In this document: in pieces, positions 17,691-25,203 of the stretch
How the letters are laid out: the number at the start of each line of letters is the position of its first letter
Numbering within the stretch: the stretch's first letter is position 1
DNA from: Polaribacter haliotis
GTDB lineage: Bacteria; Bacteroidota; Bacteroidia; Flavobacteriales; Flavobacteriaceae
Assembly (NCBI RefSeq): GCF_014784055.1
Contig: NZ_CP061813.1
Location: forward strand, 1,017,501 to 1,081,500
Direction: 5' to 3'
Length of the DNA stretch: 64,000 bases
Program-made: the position numbers and the translations under genes
Notes under the pieces: model-generated
The model's database searches: none
What the model saw: only the letters and a program-made list of their open reading frames with translations
Told to the model about the DNA's origin: nothing

Positions 17691-18131
17691 ATGCCATTTC
17701 CAATCTACAAAAAATATATCGAAGAAACTGAATCTGAATTGAATGTAAAATTCCCTACTGAATTTAAAAATCGAATGATAAAATTAAATGGCGGAGAATT
17801 ATTAATTTCGAGAGAATTTGAATTTGAACTACATCCTTTTTTTGATAAATCAGACCGAAAGAGAATAAGTCGGACTTGTAATCATATCGGACTTGAAACA
17901 AAAAATGCTCGTGAATGGAATGGATTTCCTGAAAATGGAATAGCAATTGGTGCAGACGGTTTTGGGAATAAATTAATATTGACTCATAATGGAAATAGAA
18001 ATCTTTCTGACGAACTGTATTTCTGGAATCACGAAACAAGAAAAACAGAAAAAATAGCTGAATCAATTAATAAACTTTACGTTGAAAAAAGCTCATTCTG
18101 GAATAAAATAAAATCGAAATTTATCGTATAA
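17691..18131 (+). CDS. cassette 6: SMI1/KNR4-family protein
   Basis: A 146-residue cytoplasmic protein with the SMI1/KNR4 (SUKH) fold. Recognisable are the opening helix IYKKYIEETESELNVKFPTE with FKNRMIKLNGGELL, and the later FPENGIAIGADGFGNKLIL, which corresponds to the conserved G(D/A)GxGN turn, followed by LYFWNHET. In bacteria this fold is widely used by immunity proteins against polymorphic toxins, and in other cases has unknown roles. No toxin gene is beside it. Cassette ends GTGCA/TGAAC match at four of five positions. Confidence 0.85.
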   Translation: MPFPIYKKYIEETESELNVKFPTEFKNRMIKLNGGELLISREFEFELHPFFDKSDRKRISRTCNHIGLETKNAREWNGFPENGIAIGADGFGNKLILTHNGNRNLSDELYFWNHETRKTEKIAESINKLYVEKSSFWNKIKSKFIV

Positions 18132-18137
18132 AAACTA

Positions 18138-18271
18138 TGAACAACATCGTATAAAAATAATGCGTAGTTTAGTGCTTAATCAAGAGTTCGTGCGCTTTTG
18201 TTACATCTGATTTTCCTGCGAAAAATCCTCGCACACAAAACTGCACTATTCTTATACAAAACCATTGGCAA
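18138..18271. repeat. attC-like site 7
   Basis: 134 bases from TGAAC-AAC to ATT-GGCAA; the usual G of GTT is A at 18264. Outer boxes GTATAA / TTATAC, TGCGTAGT / ACTGCA region, and the central hairpin is imperfect: GATTTTCC TGCG AAAAATC. Confidence 0.65.
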
Positions 18272-18275
18272 ACAT

Positions 18276-18794
18276 ATGACAAAACACAATTACATATTAT
18301 TAAGTCTAGTCTTTAGTTTAACTTATAGTTGTTATGCTCAAAAAGCAAAAACTGAATCTGAATTAAAACCTAATGAATCAAAAAAGACCAAATTAGCGAT
18401 TGACACAGTTGCTGAAATTGAAAAGAAATTAGCATACGATTTTGCATATCAAACATTTACGAATTGTGACACTTATGAATTCCCTGAACTCACAACAGAA
18501 AATGCTACTCAAAGATTAGTGAAATTGTGGAAAACTGATAAAAGTAAGGTTATCGAAACTTGTGATAGTTACAATTCCGCTTATGGAAAATTATTAGAAA
18601 TAAAAATATCGGAAATTCTAACTAACAAAACTGGAAATAAATTTTTTCGATATAAAGCAACCTTTTCAAAAACAGAAAATATTGCCGAAATTCGAGTCTA
18701 CACAAACTCTGAAAATAAATTTGACGGAATAATTATTTTTGCGAAATGGATTGATAAATATTCAGAGTATAAAGAAAAAACTAAATCTGAATAA
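18276..18794 (+). CDS. cassette 7: exported protein of unknown function
   Basis: A 172-residue protein starting at the ATG at 18276-18278, with a signal peptide (MTKHNYILLSLVFSLTYSCY, cleavage near AQ). A longer reading from 18198 would start inside site 7 and give a non-signal N-terminus, so it is rejected. The mature part is hydrophilic, with two cysteines (TNCDTYEFPEL and IETCDSYNS) that might form a disulfide. No family recognised. The ATG is 11 bases past the core of site 7. Cassette ends GGCAA/TTGCC match perfectly. Confidence 0.75.
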   Translation: MTKHNYILLSLVFSLTYSCYAQKAKTESELKPNESKKTKLAIDTVAEIEKKLAYDFAYQTFTNCDTYEFPELTTENATQRLVKLWKTDKSKVIETCDSYNSAYGKLLEIKISEILTNKTGNKFFRYKATFSKTENIAEIRVYTNSENKFDGIIIFAKWIDKYSEYKEKTKSE

Positions 18795-18804
18795 AAAATA
18801 CGAT

Positions 18805-18840
18805 TTGCCAACACACGTATATAACAAATTGATCTATTAA
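18805..18840. repeat. attC-like site 8, left half only
   Basis: TTGCC-AAC followed by ACACGTATATAACAAATTGATC matches the left arm of the other sites (AAC, spacer, GTATA, ATTG), shown here in parts: GTATATAAC, AAATTG. No right arm with TATAC...GTT follows before murB. The array thus ends in a truncated site. Confidence 0.55.
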
Positions 18841-18950
18841 ACAACTTCATAAATTCCAATTGAATTCTCTCGATTCATATTTTATTTAAAACTTTAGTTT
18901 TAAATAAAATTAAATCAATAAAAAATAGTTATATTTCAAGCATTTTTTAA

Positions 18951-19961
18951 ATGACCATTCAACAAAACATATCGCTTAAAAATTACAACACGTTTGGTAT
19001 TTCTACAAATGCCAAACGTTTTGTTTCTATTACTTCTTATTACGATTTACAACAATTGTTAAAAGTTGAAAAAAACCTATTTTTAATTTCTGGTGGAAGT
19101 AATATGTTATTGACAAAAGATATTGAAAAATTGGTTGTTCATGTTGATATGAAAGGAATTTCTATTGATAATGAAGATGAAAATTTTGTCTATATTACTG
19201 TAAATGCTGGTGAAAACTGGCACGATTTTGTCCTTTTTTGTATTGCTGAAAATTATGGCGGAATTGAGAATTTATCTTTAATTCCTGGTAATGTTGGTAC
19301 ATGCCCAATTCAGAATATTGGTGCTTATGGAGTTGAAGTAAAAGATACAATTACAAAAGTGGAAGCGATTGAAATTGAAACTGGTAAACGAGTTACTTAT
19401 TCGAATGAGGATTGCGAGTTTGGGTATCGAAATTCAATTTTTAAAAATCAATTAAAAGGGAAAGTAATTTTAACTGCGGTTAGTTTTAAATTAACGAAAA
19501 AAAATCATCAATTAAATACTTCTTATGGAGCTATTGAAACTGAATTAGCTTCAAAAAATATTACAAAACCGACTTTAAAAGATGTTTCTGATGCTGTAAT
19601 CACCATCAGAAAATCTAAACTTCCAGACCCAAAAGAAATTGGAAATAGTGGTAGTTTCTTTAAAAACCCTGTGATTTCTAAAAAACAATTTTTAGAGCTT
19701 CAGAAACAAAACCCAAATGTACCAAGTTACACAGTTTCTGAAACTGAAATTAAAGTTCCTGCTGGTTGGTTGGTAGAACAAAGTGGATTTAAAGGAAAAC
19801 GTTTTGGTGATGCTGGTGTTCATGAAAAACAAGCCTTGGTTTTAGTAAATTATGGAAATGCTTCTGGAGAAGAAATTTATCAGCTTGCGAAAAAAATTCA
19901 AAAAACAGTTTTAGAGAAATTTAAAATTTCTTTGGAAATTGAAGTAAATGTAATCGCATAA
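18951..19961 (+). CDS. murB: UDP-N-acetylmuramate dehydrogenase
   Basis: Reduces UDP-N-acetylglucosamine-enolpyruvate to UDP-N-acetylmuramate with NADPH and FAD in peptidoglycan synthesis; cytoplasmic. 336 residues, close to the E. coli type I enzyme. The FAD-binding motifs are SGGSNMLLTKDI and LSLIPGNVGTCPIQNIGAYG, with EFGYRNSIFKNQLKGKVI. The catalytic Ser is in GNSGSFFKNP, and the C-terminal motif is AGWLVEQSGFKGKRFGDAGV. It follows the truncated end of the cassette array, so the array was inserted between aspartate-aminotransferase-like and murB genes. Start ATG at 18951. Confidence 0.97.
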   Translation: MTIQQNISLKNYNTFGISTNAKRFVSITSYYDLQQLLKVEKNLFLISGGSNMLLTKDIEKLVVHVDMKGISIDNEDENFVYITVNAGENWHDFVLFCIAENYGGIENLSLIPGNVGTCPIQNIGAYGVEVKDTITKVEAIEIETGKRVTYSNEDCEFGYRNSIFKNQLKGKVILTAVSFKLTKKNHQLNTSYGAIETELASKNITKPTLKDVSDAVITIRKSKLPDPKEIGNSGSFFKNPVISKKQFLELQKQNPNVPSYTVSETEIKVPAGWLVEQSGFKGKRFGDAGVHEKQALVLVNYGNASGEEIYQLAKKIQKTVLEKFKISLEIEVNVIA

Positions 19962-19962
19962 A

Positions 19963-19997
19963 AAAAGCCTCATCAAAATATATTTAACGAGACTTTT
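19963..19997. terminator. weak bidirectional terminator between murB and the YHYH operon
   Basis: AAAAGCCTC (19963-19971) and GAGACTTTT (19989-19997) pair at eight of nine positions with a long loop, flanked by A/T runs between convergent genes. Confidence 0.4.
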
Positions 19998-20023
19998 ACT
20001 TAATTTAAATCAAACTCAATTTA

Positions 20024-21085
20024 TTATCTTCTATTTCCTCTATTTGTTCTTGGTACTTTTTGTAATTCTTCTTTCGAAATAAAACCATCTCCATTCAAAT
20101 CAATTTTAGAAAATTGTTCTTTTAAAGGTCCTTTAATTTCACTTTTAGATAATTTCCCATCTTTATTTGTATCCATTTGTGTTATTAAATCTCCTCTTCT
20201 TTCTCCTCCACCTCTTCTTTTCTCTTGAGCAACTTGTCCCATTAAACAACGACTTACATAAGGAAATTCATTGGTAACAATGTACATGTATTTTCCATCG
20301 ACTGTAATTCCATTACATTCATCTAAATCGCCAGAATTAGCAACATATTCAAAATCTGAACCATAAGAACCATCATGATGTCCACCTACAGAAATATCTA
20401 ATGTTTGCTTCGGATTTGTATACGTGCAATCTTCACCTTCACGATTTCCGTCTAACAATTTATAACTCGGTTTATAAGCACTACTTTTAGAGTAATAAAT
20501 AGGAAAACCATCGTTTGCAAAACCAATATGAACCAAATCTTTACCAGAATCGAACTTGGTAATAACTTCAGTTGGCGTTCCATGATAATGATACGCTCCT
20601 GTTGGTTGCACATGTGCATTGTTAAAATCTAAACCTAAATCTATAATATCTTGAAAAGCTTCTACTCTGTAGTTTTCGCCAGTTTCACAAACCACAACTT
20701 CTGCAGTGCCAGGTTCAAATTTCACGCCATTTAAAGCAACTCCTGGTTCTCTAACCCAAGTTGGTTTTCCTGTATATTTTGGATTTACTGGTAAGGAATA
20801 CGTTCTTTTTTGTGCAGAAATTGTATTCGGATTTCCTTTTCTTGGAAAATCACCTGTTTTATGATTTGGTAAGGCGTTTGTAACTATTTTTCTTTCAGTA
20901 TCTGTAACTGTTACAATTGTTTTTGTTCCAAAATTTTTATCTTCTAAATTGTAAGAACCAAAATAACTTTCTTCTTTATGTGCATGATTAGCAGTTCCAT
21001 CTTTATGAGTGTGAGAATGACTGTTGCTTTTACAGCCCAAAAATAAAAATCCAACGATTGTAAATATTAAAAATCTATTTATCAT
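20024..21085 (-). CDS. YHYH-domain lipoprotein with C-terminal EF-hand pair
   Basis: A 353-residue lipoprotein (lipobox FLFLGCKSN, then the His-rich segment SHSHTHKDGTANHAHKEE). The middle is a YHYH domain, named for its GAYHYHGTP motif (about residue 168), with conserved GFANDGFPIYY and SGDLDECNGITVDG around it. The C-terminal 60 residues hold two EF-hand loops, DTNKDGKLSKSE and DLNGDGFISKEE, which should bind calcium. The His-rich N-terminus may bind metal. Last gene of a leftward unit starting at 23175. The biochemical role of the YHYH domain is not known to me. Confidence 0.85.
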   Translation of the reverse strand: MINRFLIFTIVGFLFLGCKSNSHSHTHKDGTANHAHKEESYFGSYNLEDKNFGTKTIVTVTDTERKIVTNALPNHKTGDFPRKGNPNTISAQKRTYSLPVNPKYTGKPTWVREPGVALNGVKFEPGTAEVVVCETGENYRVEAFQDIIDLGLDFNNAHVQPTGAYHYHGTPTEVITKFDSGKDLVHIGFANDGFPIYYSKSSAYKPSYKLLDGNREGEDCTYTNPKQTLDISVGGHHDGSYGSDFEYVANSGDLDECNGITVDGKYMYIVTNEFPYVSRCLMGQVAQEKRRGGGERRGDLITQMDTNKDGKLSKSEIKGPLKEQFSKIDLNGDGFISKEELQKVPRTNRGNRR

Positions 21086-21091
21086 TTTATT

Positions 21092-21784
21092 TTATTCCTT
21101 TTTTAGAGCTTCAATATCAGTAATTAACTGTCTTACTGAACTTTTTCTTAAACCATTGTAAATTCCTCTAATATGTTTATTCTTATCAATCAGTAAAAAG
21201 TTTTCTGTGTGTAAAAAATCGTCGATACTTTTTTCTTCTCCTAAATCATTTTCTACAAAATAATGGTTTCTACCTAAATTATAAATTTCTTGCTTGTCGC
21301 CAGTAACTAAATGCCATTTATTATCTATTATGCCATTATTTACAGCATAATTTTTAAGAACTGGAACATTATCTATACTTGGAGTTACAGAATGAGATAA
21401 AATTAAAACTTCTGAATCGTTCTTAAATGCTTCTTGAACATCGAACATGTTCTCTGTCATTTTTGGACAAATTCCTGGGCAAGTGGCAAAAAAGAAATCG
21501 GTTACATATATTTTACCTTCAAATATTTTTTGAGTTACTGTGTCTCCTAATTGATTAATTAACTTAAAATCTGGAATTTTATGAAACTCCTTTTCTTCCT
21601 TGCTACCAGGTTTTAACCATTGAGGAGTAAAAGATTCGTCTTTATAAAAAGGCAAATACTCGACCCTGCTAGTTTCAACAACTTTACTATTCTCTTTTTT
21701 TATCTGTTTCTTACAATTTATTGTAATTACCAGTAAAAACAGCAATAAAATTCTATAATTTTTTCCTTCTGATAATAGTTTCAT
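21092..21784 (-). CDS. SCO1/SenC-family lipoprotein
   Basis: A 230-residue lipoprotein (lipobox TINCKKQ) with a thioredoxin-like fold. The copper-binding CxxxC is CPGICP in FFFATCPGICPKMTEN, and the third ligand is the His in DDFLHTENFLLIDK. SCO proteins carry or sense copper for cytochrome c oxidase CuA or act as periplasmic thiol oxidoreductases. Here it sits between a MORN-type lipoprotein (32-base overlap with that gene) and a YHYH-EF-hand lipoprotein, not beside oxidase genes, so a role in metal delivery to these exported proteins is possible. Confidence 0.9.
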   Translation of the reverse strand: MKLLSEGKNYRILLLFLLVITINCKKQIKKENSKVVETSRVEYLPFYKDESFTPQWLKPGSKEEKEFHKIPDFKLINQLGDTVTQKIFEGKIYVTDFFFATCPGICPKMTENMFDVQEAFKNDSEVLILSHSVTPSIDNVPVLKNYAVNNGIIDNKWHLVTGDKQEIYNLGRNHYFVENDLGEEKSIDDFLHTENFLLIDKNKHIRGIYNGLRKSSVRQLITDIEALKKE

Positions 21785-22376
21785 CTTCTAATTTATAACA
21801 TGAATTTGCTCTTCTCATACCAAAAATACGTCCATTTTTAGCTTCGTAATTAACATATAATTTTCCATTTTCTAACCAAGCTTTTTGAAAACCATTTTCT
21901 TTTCCGTCTACAAATTTTCTTAATTTAGACAGTTGTCCGTTAGAAAACCATTCTTTTTCAACGCCTTGTTTCAATCCGTTTTCGTAAAAAGATTCGCTTG
22001 ATAAAACACCATTCTCCCACCAAGTTTTATAAGCACCAACTAAACGATTGTTTTTATAGTACGATTCAACTTGAAGTTTTTCGTTTCTAGTCCAGCGTTT
22101 TGCAATACCTTCTCTTTTGCCATTGTAAAAACCCCACTTTTCTTCTAAAACTCCATTTGGATAAAATTTTAAAGAATAACCGTTAAATGGTTTTCCTTTG
22201 TAATACCATTTTCCTTTATTTCCATTGAGAATCAATTCTTTTTTAAACACTTCAACAGTATCTATAACAATAGGCTGTTCTTTAGTAATTGATATATCTG
22301 CAGTTTTGTTTGATATATTTTTTTTACAACCAATAATTGAAAAAGAAAAAACGATAAAAAAAAGAATTGATTTCAT
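21753..22376 (-). CDS. YwqK-family MORN-repeat lipoprotein
   Basis: A 207-residue lipoprotein (lipobox SIIGCKKN). It is made of about six MORN-like repeats of 20-24 residues: YPNGVLEEKWGFYNGKREG, then NEKLQVESYYKNNRLVGAYK, WENGVLSSESFYENGLKQG and so on. This is the family often annotated as the YwqK antitoxin, but an exported single-gene version is not a toxin-antitoxin partner. It likely forms a beta-hairpin scaffold on the cell surface. Its 3' end overlaps the start of the SCO gene by 32 bases, so the two are translationally coupled. Confidence 0.82.
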   Translation of the reverse strand: MKSILFFIVFSFSIIGCKKNISNKTADISITKEQPIVIDTVEVFKKELILNGNKGKWYYKGKPFNGYSLKFYPNGVLEEKWGFYNGKREGIAKRWTRNEKLQVESYYKNNRLVGAYKTWWENGVLSSESFYENGLKQGVEKEWFSNGQLSKLRKFVDGKENGFQKAWLENGKLYVNYEAKNGRIFGMRRANSCYKLEDETIIRRKKL

Positions 22377-22395
22377 ACTTTCTAACTTCTAAATT

Positions 22396-23175
22396 TTAAT
22401 ATCCTTGAAATGGTCCAGCAAAAAGAACATATGCTGGTTCATAAGCATAATTAGCAGCAGGATAAACTTCATTAATAATATGATAATGATAAATAGGAGT
22501 AGTATCATATATTGTAGTGGTTGTATGACCTCCAGAAGCATCTAAATCTGCTGGATACGTTCCTGTTGTACTACACTTTCTTCCATAAATAAAAACACCA
22601 TCTAGCAAAATACCTACTAACTTATCGTCATCGTTAGAAAATGGTCTAGGTTCTAAATGATAGTGATATACTCCTGGACCTTTATGAGCCCCAGCCCAAT
22701 CTAAACTCGCTGCTGCACCATCTAAATCACCTGACCCTTCTTGATCGTTAAAAATGGCAGATCCACTTACTGCAATACCAATAGTACCTAATTCTGTTGC
22801 AACTGTGTTACCTGTTAAGTTTGGTGTTGCATCTACAGTAAAGCTTGATGCTTCTCCTCTTCCTCCACCTATATAAGTATCTTGAGTTGTTTTTTTAACA
22901 TTTGGCTCATCTTCATAAAGCGCATTTGTTGTTTCCCAATAAATAGATTTATGGTTTGGAAAACCTGTTGTTTCGATATCTATTTCTGTTCCATCATCAG
23001 ATAATGTAACTGTAACTGCATCTGAGTTAAATGCTTCAAAAGCACTACTTAATTCTGTTATTCCTATCTCTTCTTCATCTACGACTTCAGTTTCTGAATC
23101 TGAAGAACTACAAGAATATATAATTGGAACAAAAAATAATGCAAATACTATTTTTTTTAATAAATTGTTTTTCAT
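22396..23175 (-). CDS. YHYH-domain lipoprotein
   Basis: A 259-residue lipoprotein (lipobox IIYSCSSSDSE, acidic linker after it). The YHYH motifs are GVYHYHLEPRPF (about residue 168) and PIYHYHIINEVYP near the C-terminus, with GILLDGVFIYGRKC between. It lacks the EF-hands of the protein at 20024. It is the first gene of the four-gene unit YHYH, YwqK, SCO, YHYH-EF. An ECF-type promoter motif lies 33 bases upstream of its ATG, so it should be controlled by the sigma gene at 26070. Confidence 0.85.
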   Translation of the reverse strand: MKNNLLKKIVFALFFVPIIYSCSSSDSETEVVDEEEIGITELSSAFEAFNSDAVTVTLSDDGTEIDIETTGFPNHKSIYWETTNALYEDEPNVKKTTQDTYIGGGRGEASSFTVDATPNLTGNTVATELGTIGIAVSGSAIFNDQEGSGDLDGAAASLDWAGAHKGPGVYHYHLEPRPFSNDDDKLVGILLDGVFIYGRKCSTTGTYPADLDASGGHTTTTIYDTTPIYHYHIINEVYPAANYAYEPAYVLFAGPFQGY

Positions 23176-23207
23176 GTTGTTATATTTTTTAATTATTAAT
23201 ATATGTA

Positions 23208-23238
23208 TTTAGATGCTAAATTTTAAAATAACTTGCGC
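23208..23238 (-). promoter_or_regulatory. ECF-type promoter a (CAAGTT-N13-GCATCTAAA)
   Basis: On the minus strand CAAGTT (23235-23230), 13 bases, GCATCTAAA (23216-23208), preceded by GCG. Counting to the TCTAAA hexamer the spacer is 16, usual for ECF promoters. It precedes the YHYH lipoprotein gene by 33 bases. Same pattern and spacing as sites at 25084 and 26040. Confidence 0.75.
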
Positions 23239-23253
23239 CAGTTATATTTTTTT

Positions 23254-23284
23254 TTAAAAAAGCTCCGCAATTTCTCACGAAGCT
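23254..23284 (-). terminator. terminator of the CotH gene
   Basis: On the minus strand AGCTTCG / CGGAGCT (23284-23278, 23267-23261), seven pairs with one wobble, followed by six U. It lies just past the CotH stop. Confidence 0.65.
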
Positions 23285-23310
23285 CTCAATCAACTAACCA
23301 AATTCAAACA

Positions 23311-24717
23311 TTATTTTAAATAATTTTCTACAGACGTTTTTCTTGAACTAACATGAGACTTTAACTGATTTACAGCCGTTTGAAAGTCTGAACTATTTCT
23401 TAAAAATGTATAACCAGCAACTTCTGATGTTGCAGCAGATTCAATTAATACTGCATAAGAAGTATATAAAGATTGTATTGTAGTTTCATTAAATGCGCCT
23501 TCAATTGTTTCTTTTACGTAGGCATCATATTTTTCTTTGTAAACTTCATCTTGGTACAAATAACCAATCAATGGCCACTGACTTGCATTTAATCCAGAAA
23601 AATTTAAAGCATGCGAACCTCCTTGTTTACCTGTTTGTAAAGCTTCATTATTATCCCAAGGAATCCAAGTTAATTTACTGTTTTCTGGGTTATTATATAA
23701 AAAATAATTGTGCGTCATTCTTCCATAAGTATCCCAATTTTGTATGACTGTATTTACTGCTAAATATTTTAGAAAAACATCTGTATCTAAAACAGCCTCT
23801 AAACTTGTTCGCCAAGTTGCAGCGTCTGTAGTTCTTGTACCATCATGTAAAACAGATAACAAATTAGAAACATCCATAAAATCTGCTTCATCTTCATTTG
23901 TTTTCTTTTCATATTCACTTTCATTAAAAGTTCCTGCTGCAAAACTTGCTGCATCTCCATCTGGCTTGTATAAATTTCCATTATCATCAGAAAATTGTGT
24001 GTCTATAACAGTATCATCTACTTCTTCCACTAAAGTATATAATCCGAAATATTTTGGTCCATCTCCATGATCTACATAAACCTTATAAAATGCTGTATGA
24101 GAAGCGGCTAAACCTGCATTTCTAAATACATCAGTAGCCACTTTTTCTCTCAACATGGATTTATCTTCGTAATTGTTTTTTAAACTTAATTTCTTAAATC
24201 CGTAAAAACGTTGATTCTTAATCTGTGGATAATCATCTTCAAATTCATCAAAATCTAATTTAAAAGACAGTTTTAAAATACCGCTTTTCCAACTCGATTG
24301 TAAACTTGAGTTTCCTTTAAAACGCAAACCAACTCTGTACCATTCTTTACCTTCATAAAAAACTTCTCCTGGAACAAAAATTGGGTTTTCATCAGAATCT
24401 ACTAATCCTCCTTGTCCTCCACCAGAACCAAAAGTTCCATAAGTTGCAGTCATATCATCCAACATACTTTGCCATCTAGCAGCTGTAATTACTAAATCTA
24501 ATCTTTTTACTGCATTGTCTTCGAAAACTTCATCGAAATTAGGATCTGCATCTTTACTATGTGTTTCTGTTGTCCAATCTGTTGCTTCGAAATCTGTGTC
24601 GTCAATTACAATTTCTTCTTCCTCTTCTCCTATTTCGTCAATAATTTCATCTTTAGAACAAGAGAATATAATTAATATTATTAATGATGAAAATAATATG
24701 TTTTTTAAATTTTTCAT
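23311..24717 (-). CDS. CotH-kinase-family lipoprotein
   Basis: A 468-residue lipoprotein (MKNLKNILFSSLIILIIFSC, Cys as lipid anchor, followed by an acidic linker rich in Glu and Asp). A longer reading to 24741 begins with an ATG in the promoterless gap; the ATG at 24717 gives the normal signal peptide and is preferred. CotH kinase features: RWQSMLDDM, VGLRFKGNSSLQSSWKSG, KKLSLKNNYEDKSMLREKVA, and the catalytic Asp region NWDTYGRMTHNYFLY with PWDNNEAL. CotH proteins are atypical protein kinases of spore coats and secreted matrices in other bacteria. A partner substrate may be one of the acidic neighbours. Confidence 0.88.
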   Translation of the reverse strand: MKNLKNILFSSLIILIIFSCSKDEIIDEIGEEEEEIVIDDTDFEATDWTTETHSKDADPNFDEVFEDNAVKRLDLVITAARWQSMLDDMTATYGTFGSGGGQGGLVDSDENPIFVPGEVFYEGKEWYRVGLRFKGNSSLQSSWKSGILKLSFKLDFDEFEDDYPQIKNQRFYGFKKLSLKNNYEDKSMLREKVATDVFRNAGLAASHTAFYKVYVDHGDGPKYFGLYTLVEEVDDTVIDTQFSDDNGNLYKPDGDAASFAAGTFNESEYEKKTNEDEADFMDVSNLLSVLHDGTRTTDAATWRTSLEAVLDTDVFLKYLAVNTVIQNWDTYGRMTHNYFLYNNPENSKLTWIPWDNNEALQTGKQGGSHALNFSGLNASQWPLIGYLYQDEVYKEKYDAYVKETIEGAFNETTIQSLYTSYAVLIESAATSEVAGYTFLRNSSDFQTAVNQLKSHVSSRKTSVENYLK

Positions 24718-24747
24718 TGTGTTTATTTTTAGTTGATACATCTATTT

Positions 24748-25041
24748 TTAGTTTCTAGGTCTTCTATTTCTTTCTGGTTTTGGTGCATTTTCTAATTCTT
24801 CTTTAGAAATGAAACCATCATTATTAGAGTCTATTTTAGTAAAATCTTTAGCTAAAGGTCCTTTTGCTTCATTTTTAGATAATTTTCCATCTTTATTTGC
24901 ATCCATTTCAGAAAAGATTGCAGAGATACTTTTTCTTTCTCCTCCTCTTTTTCCTTTTGAAGTTTCTTCTGAAGATTTGCAAGAAATAATTATACTTGAT
25001 ACAGCTATTAATGCTCCTAAAATAATTGTGTTACGTTTCAT
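24748..25041 (-). CDS. EF-hand lipoprotein (97 aa)
   Basis: A 97-residue lipoprotein (lipobox SSIIISCKSSEE). A basic linker (KGKRGGERKS) precedes two EF-hand loops, DANKDGKLSKNE and DSNNDGFISKEE, in a pair that is nearly identical to the EF-hand tail of the YHYH protein at 20024 (KGPLxxxFxKID between the loops in both). This similarity suggests duplication within the cluster. It should bind calcium at the cell surface. It starts 42 bases after an ECF-type promoter and is followed by the CotH gene 30 bases later, so both are one transcript. Confidence 0.88.
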   Translation of the reverse strand: MKRNTIILGALIAVSSIIISCKSSEETSKGKRGGERKSISAIFSEMDANKDGKLSKNEAKGPLAKDFTKIDSNNDGFISKEELENAPKPERNRRPRN

Positions 25042-25083
25042 AAATAATTTATTTTTTTAAAATTGTTTTTTAGTTTATAAGAG

Positions 25084-25111
25084 TTTAGATGCAAGCTTTT
25101 AAAAAAACTTG
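25084..25111 (-). promoter_or_regulatory. ECF-type promoter b (CAAGTT-N13-GCATCTAAA)
   Basis: CAAGTT (25111-25106), 13 bases, GCATCTAAA (25092-25084) on the minus strand, 43 bases before the EF-hand lipoprotein ATG. Same elements and spacing as promoters a and c. Confidence 0.75.
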
Positions 25112-25142
25112 TTTCATAAAATCTCCTTTAACTTTACTTTAA

Positions 25143-25180
25143 CAAAAAACCTTATTTCTTGTTAGAAATAAGGTTTTTTG
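25143..25180. terminator. strong terminator after the Spy-like gene
   Basis: A 17-bp perfect stem (25143-25159, 25164-25180, core ACCTTATTTCT / AGAAATAAGGT) with a TGTT loop and A/T runs on both sides; it ends the sigma / anti-sigma / Spy unit. Confidence 0.9.
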
Positions 25181-25203
25181 TTAATGAGTTTTAAATATTA
25201 AAA

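Larger units (their letters stand above)
11895..18840 (+). other. integron-like gene cassette array (seven cassettes, no integrase in view)
   Basis: Between the aminotransferase gene and murB lie seven co-oriented cassettes, each one gene plus one palindromic site of 133-137 bp. Six full sites share the ends AAC...GTATA...GC and GC...TATAC...GTT and a central short hairpin (GAAAATCC/GGATTTTC type). Each cassette starts with GTT plus five variable bases and ends with the complement of those five bases plus AAC. Pairs head/tail: ACCCA/TGGGT, AGGCG/CGCCT, ACCTG/CAGGT, ACAAA/TTTGT, GTGCA/TGAAC (4 of 5), GGCAA/TTGCC; the IS-bearing cassette does not match (ACCTC/CCCAC). That complementarity between the two ends of a cassette is what folding of a circular cassette at an attC hairpin would need. 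In canonical integrons it is GTTRRRY/RYYYAAC; here most cores do not fit RRRY. No tyrosine recombinase is present, so it resembles a CALIN. Confidence 0.75.

Noticed and set aside
18198..18275. Upstream extension of the cassette 7 gene
   Set aside because: It begins inside attC-like site 7 and removes the signal peptide from the N-terminus; the ATG at 18276 is a better start.
21753..22376. YwqK gene as an antitoxin of a toxin-antitoxin pair
   Set aside because: It is a lipoprotein with MORN-type repeats and no toxin gene lies next to it.
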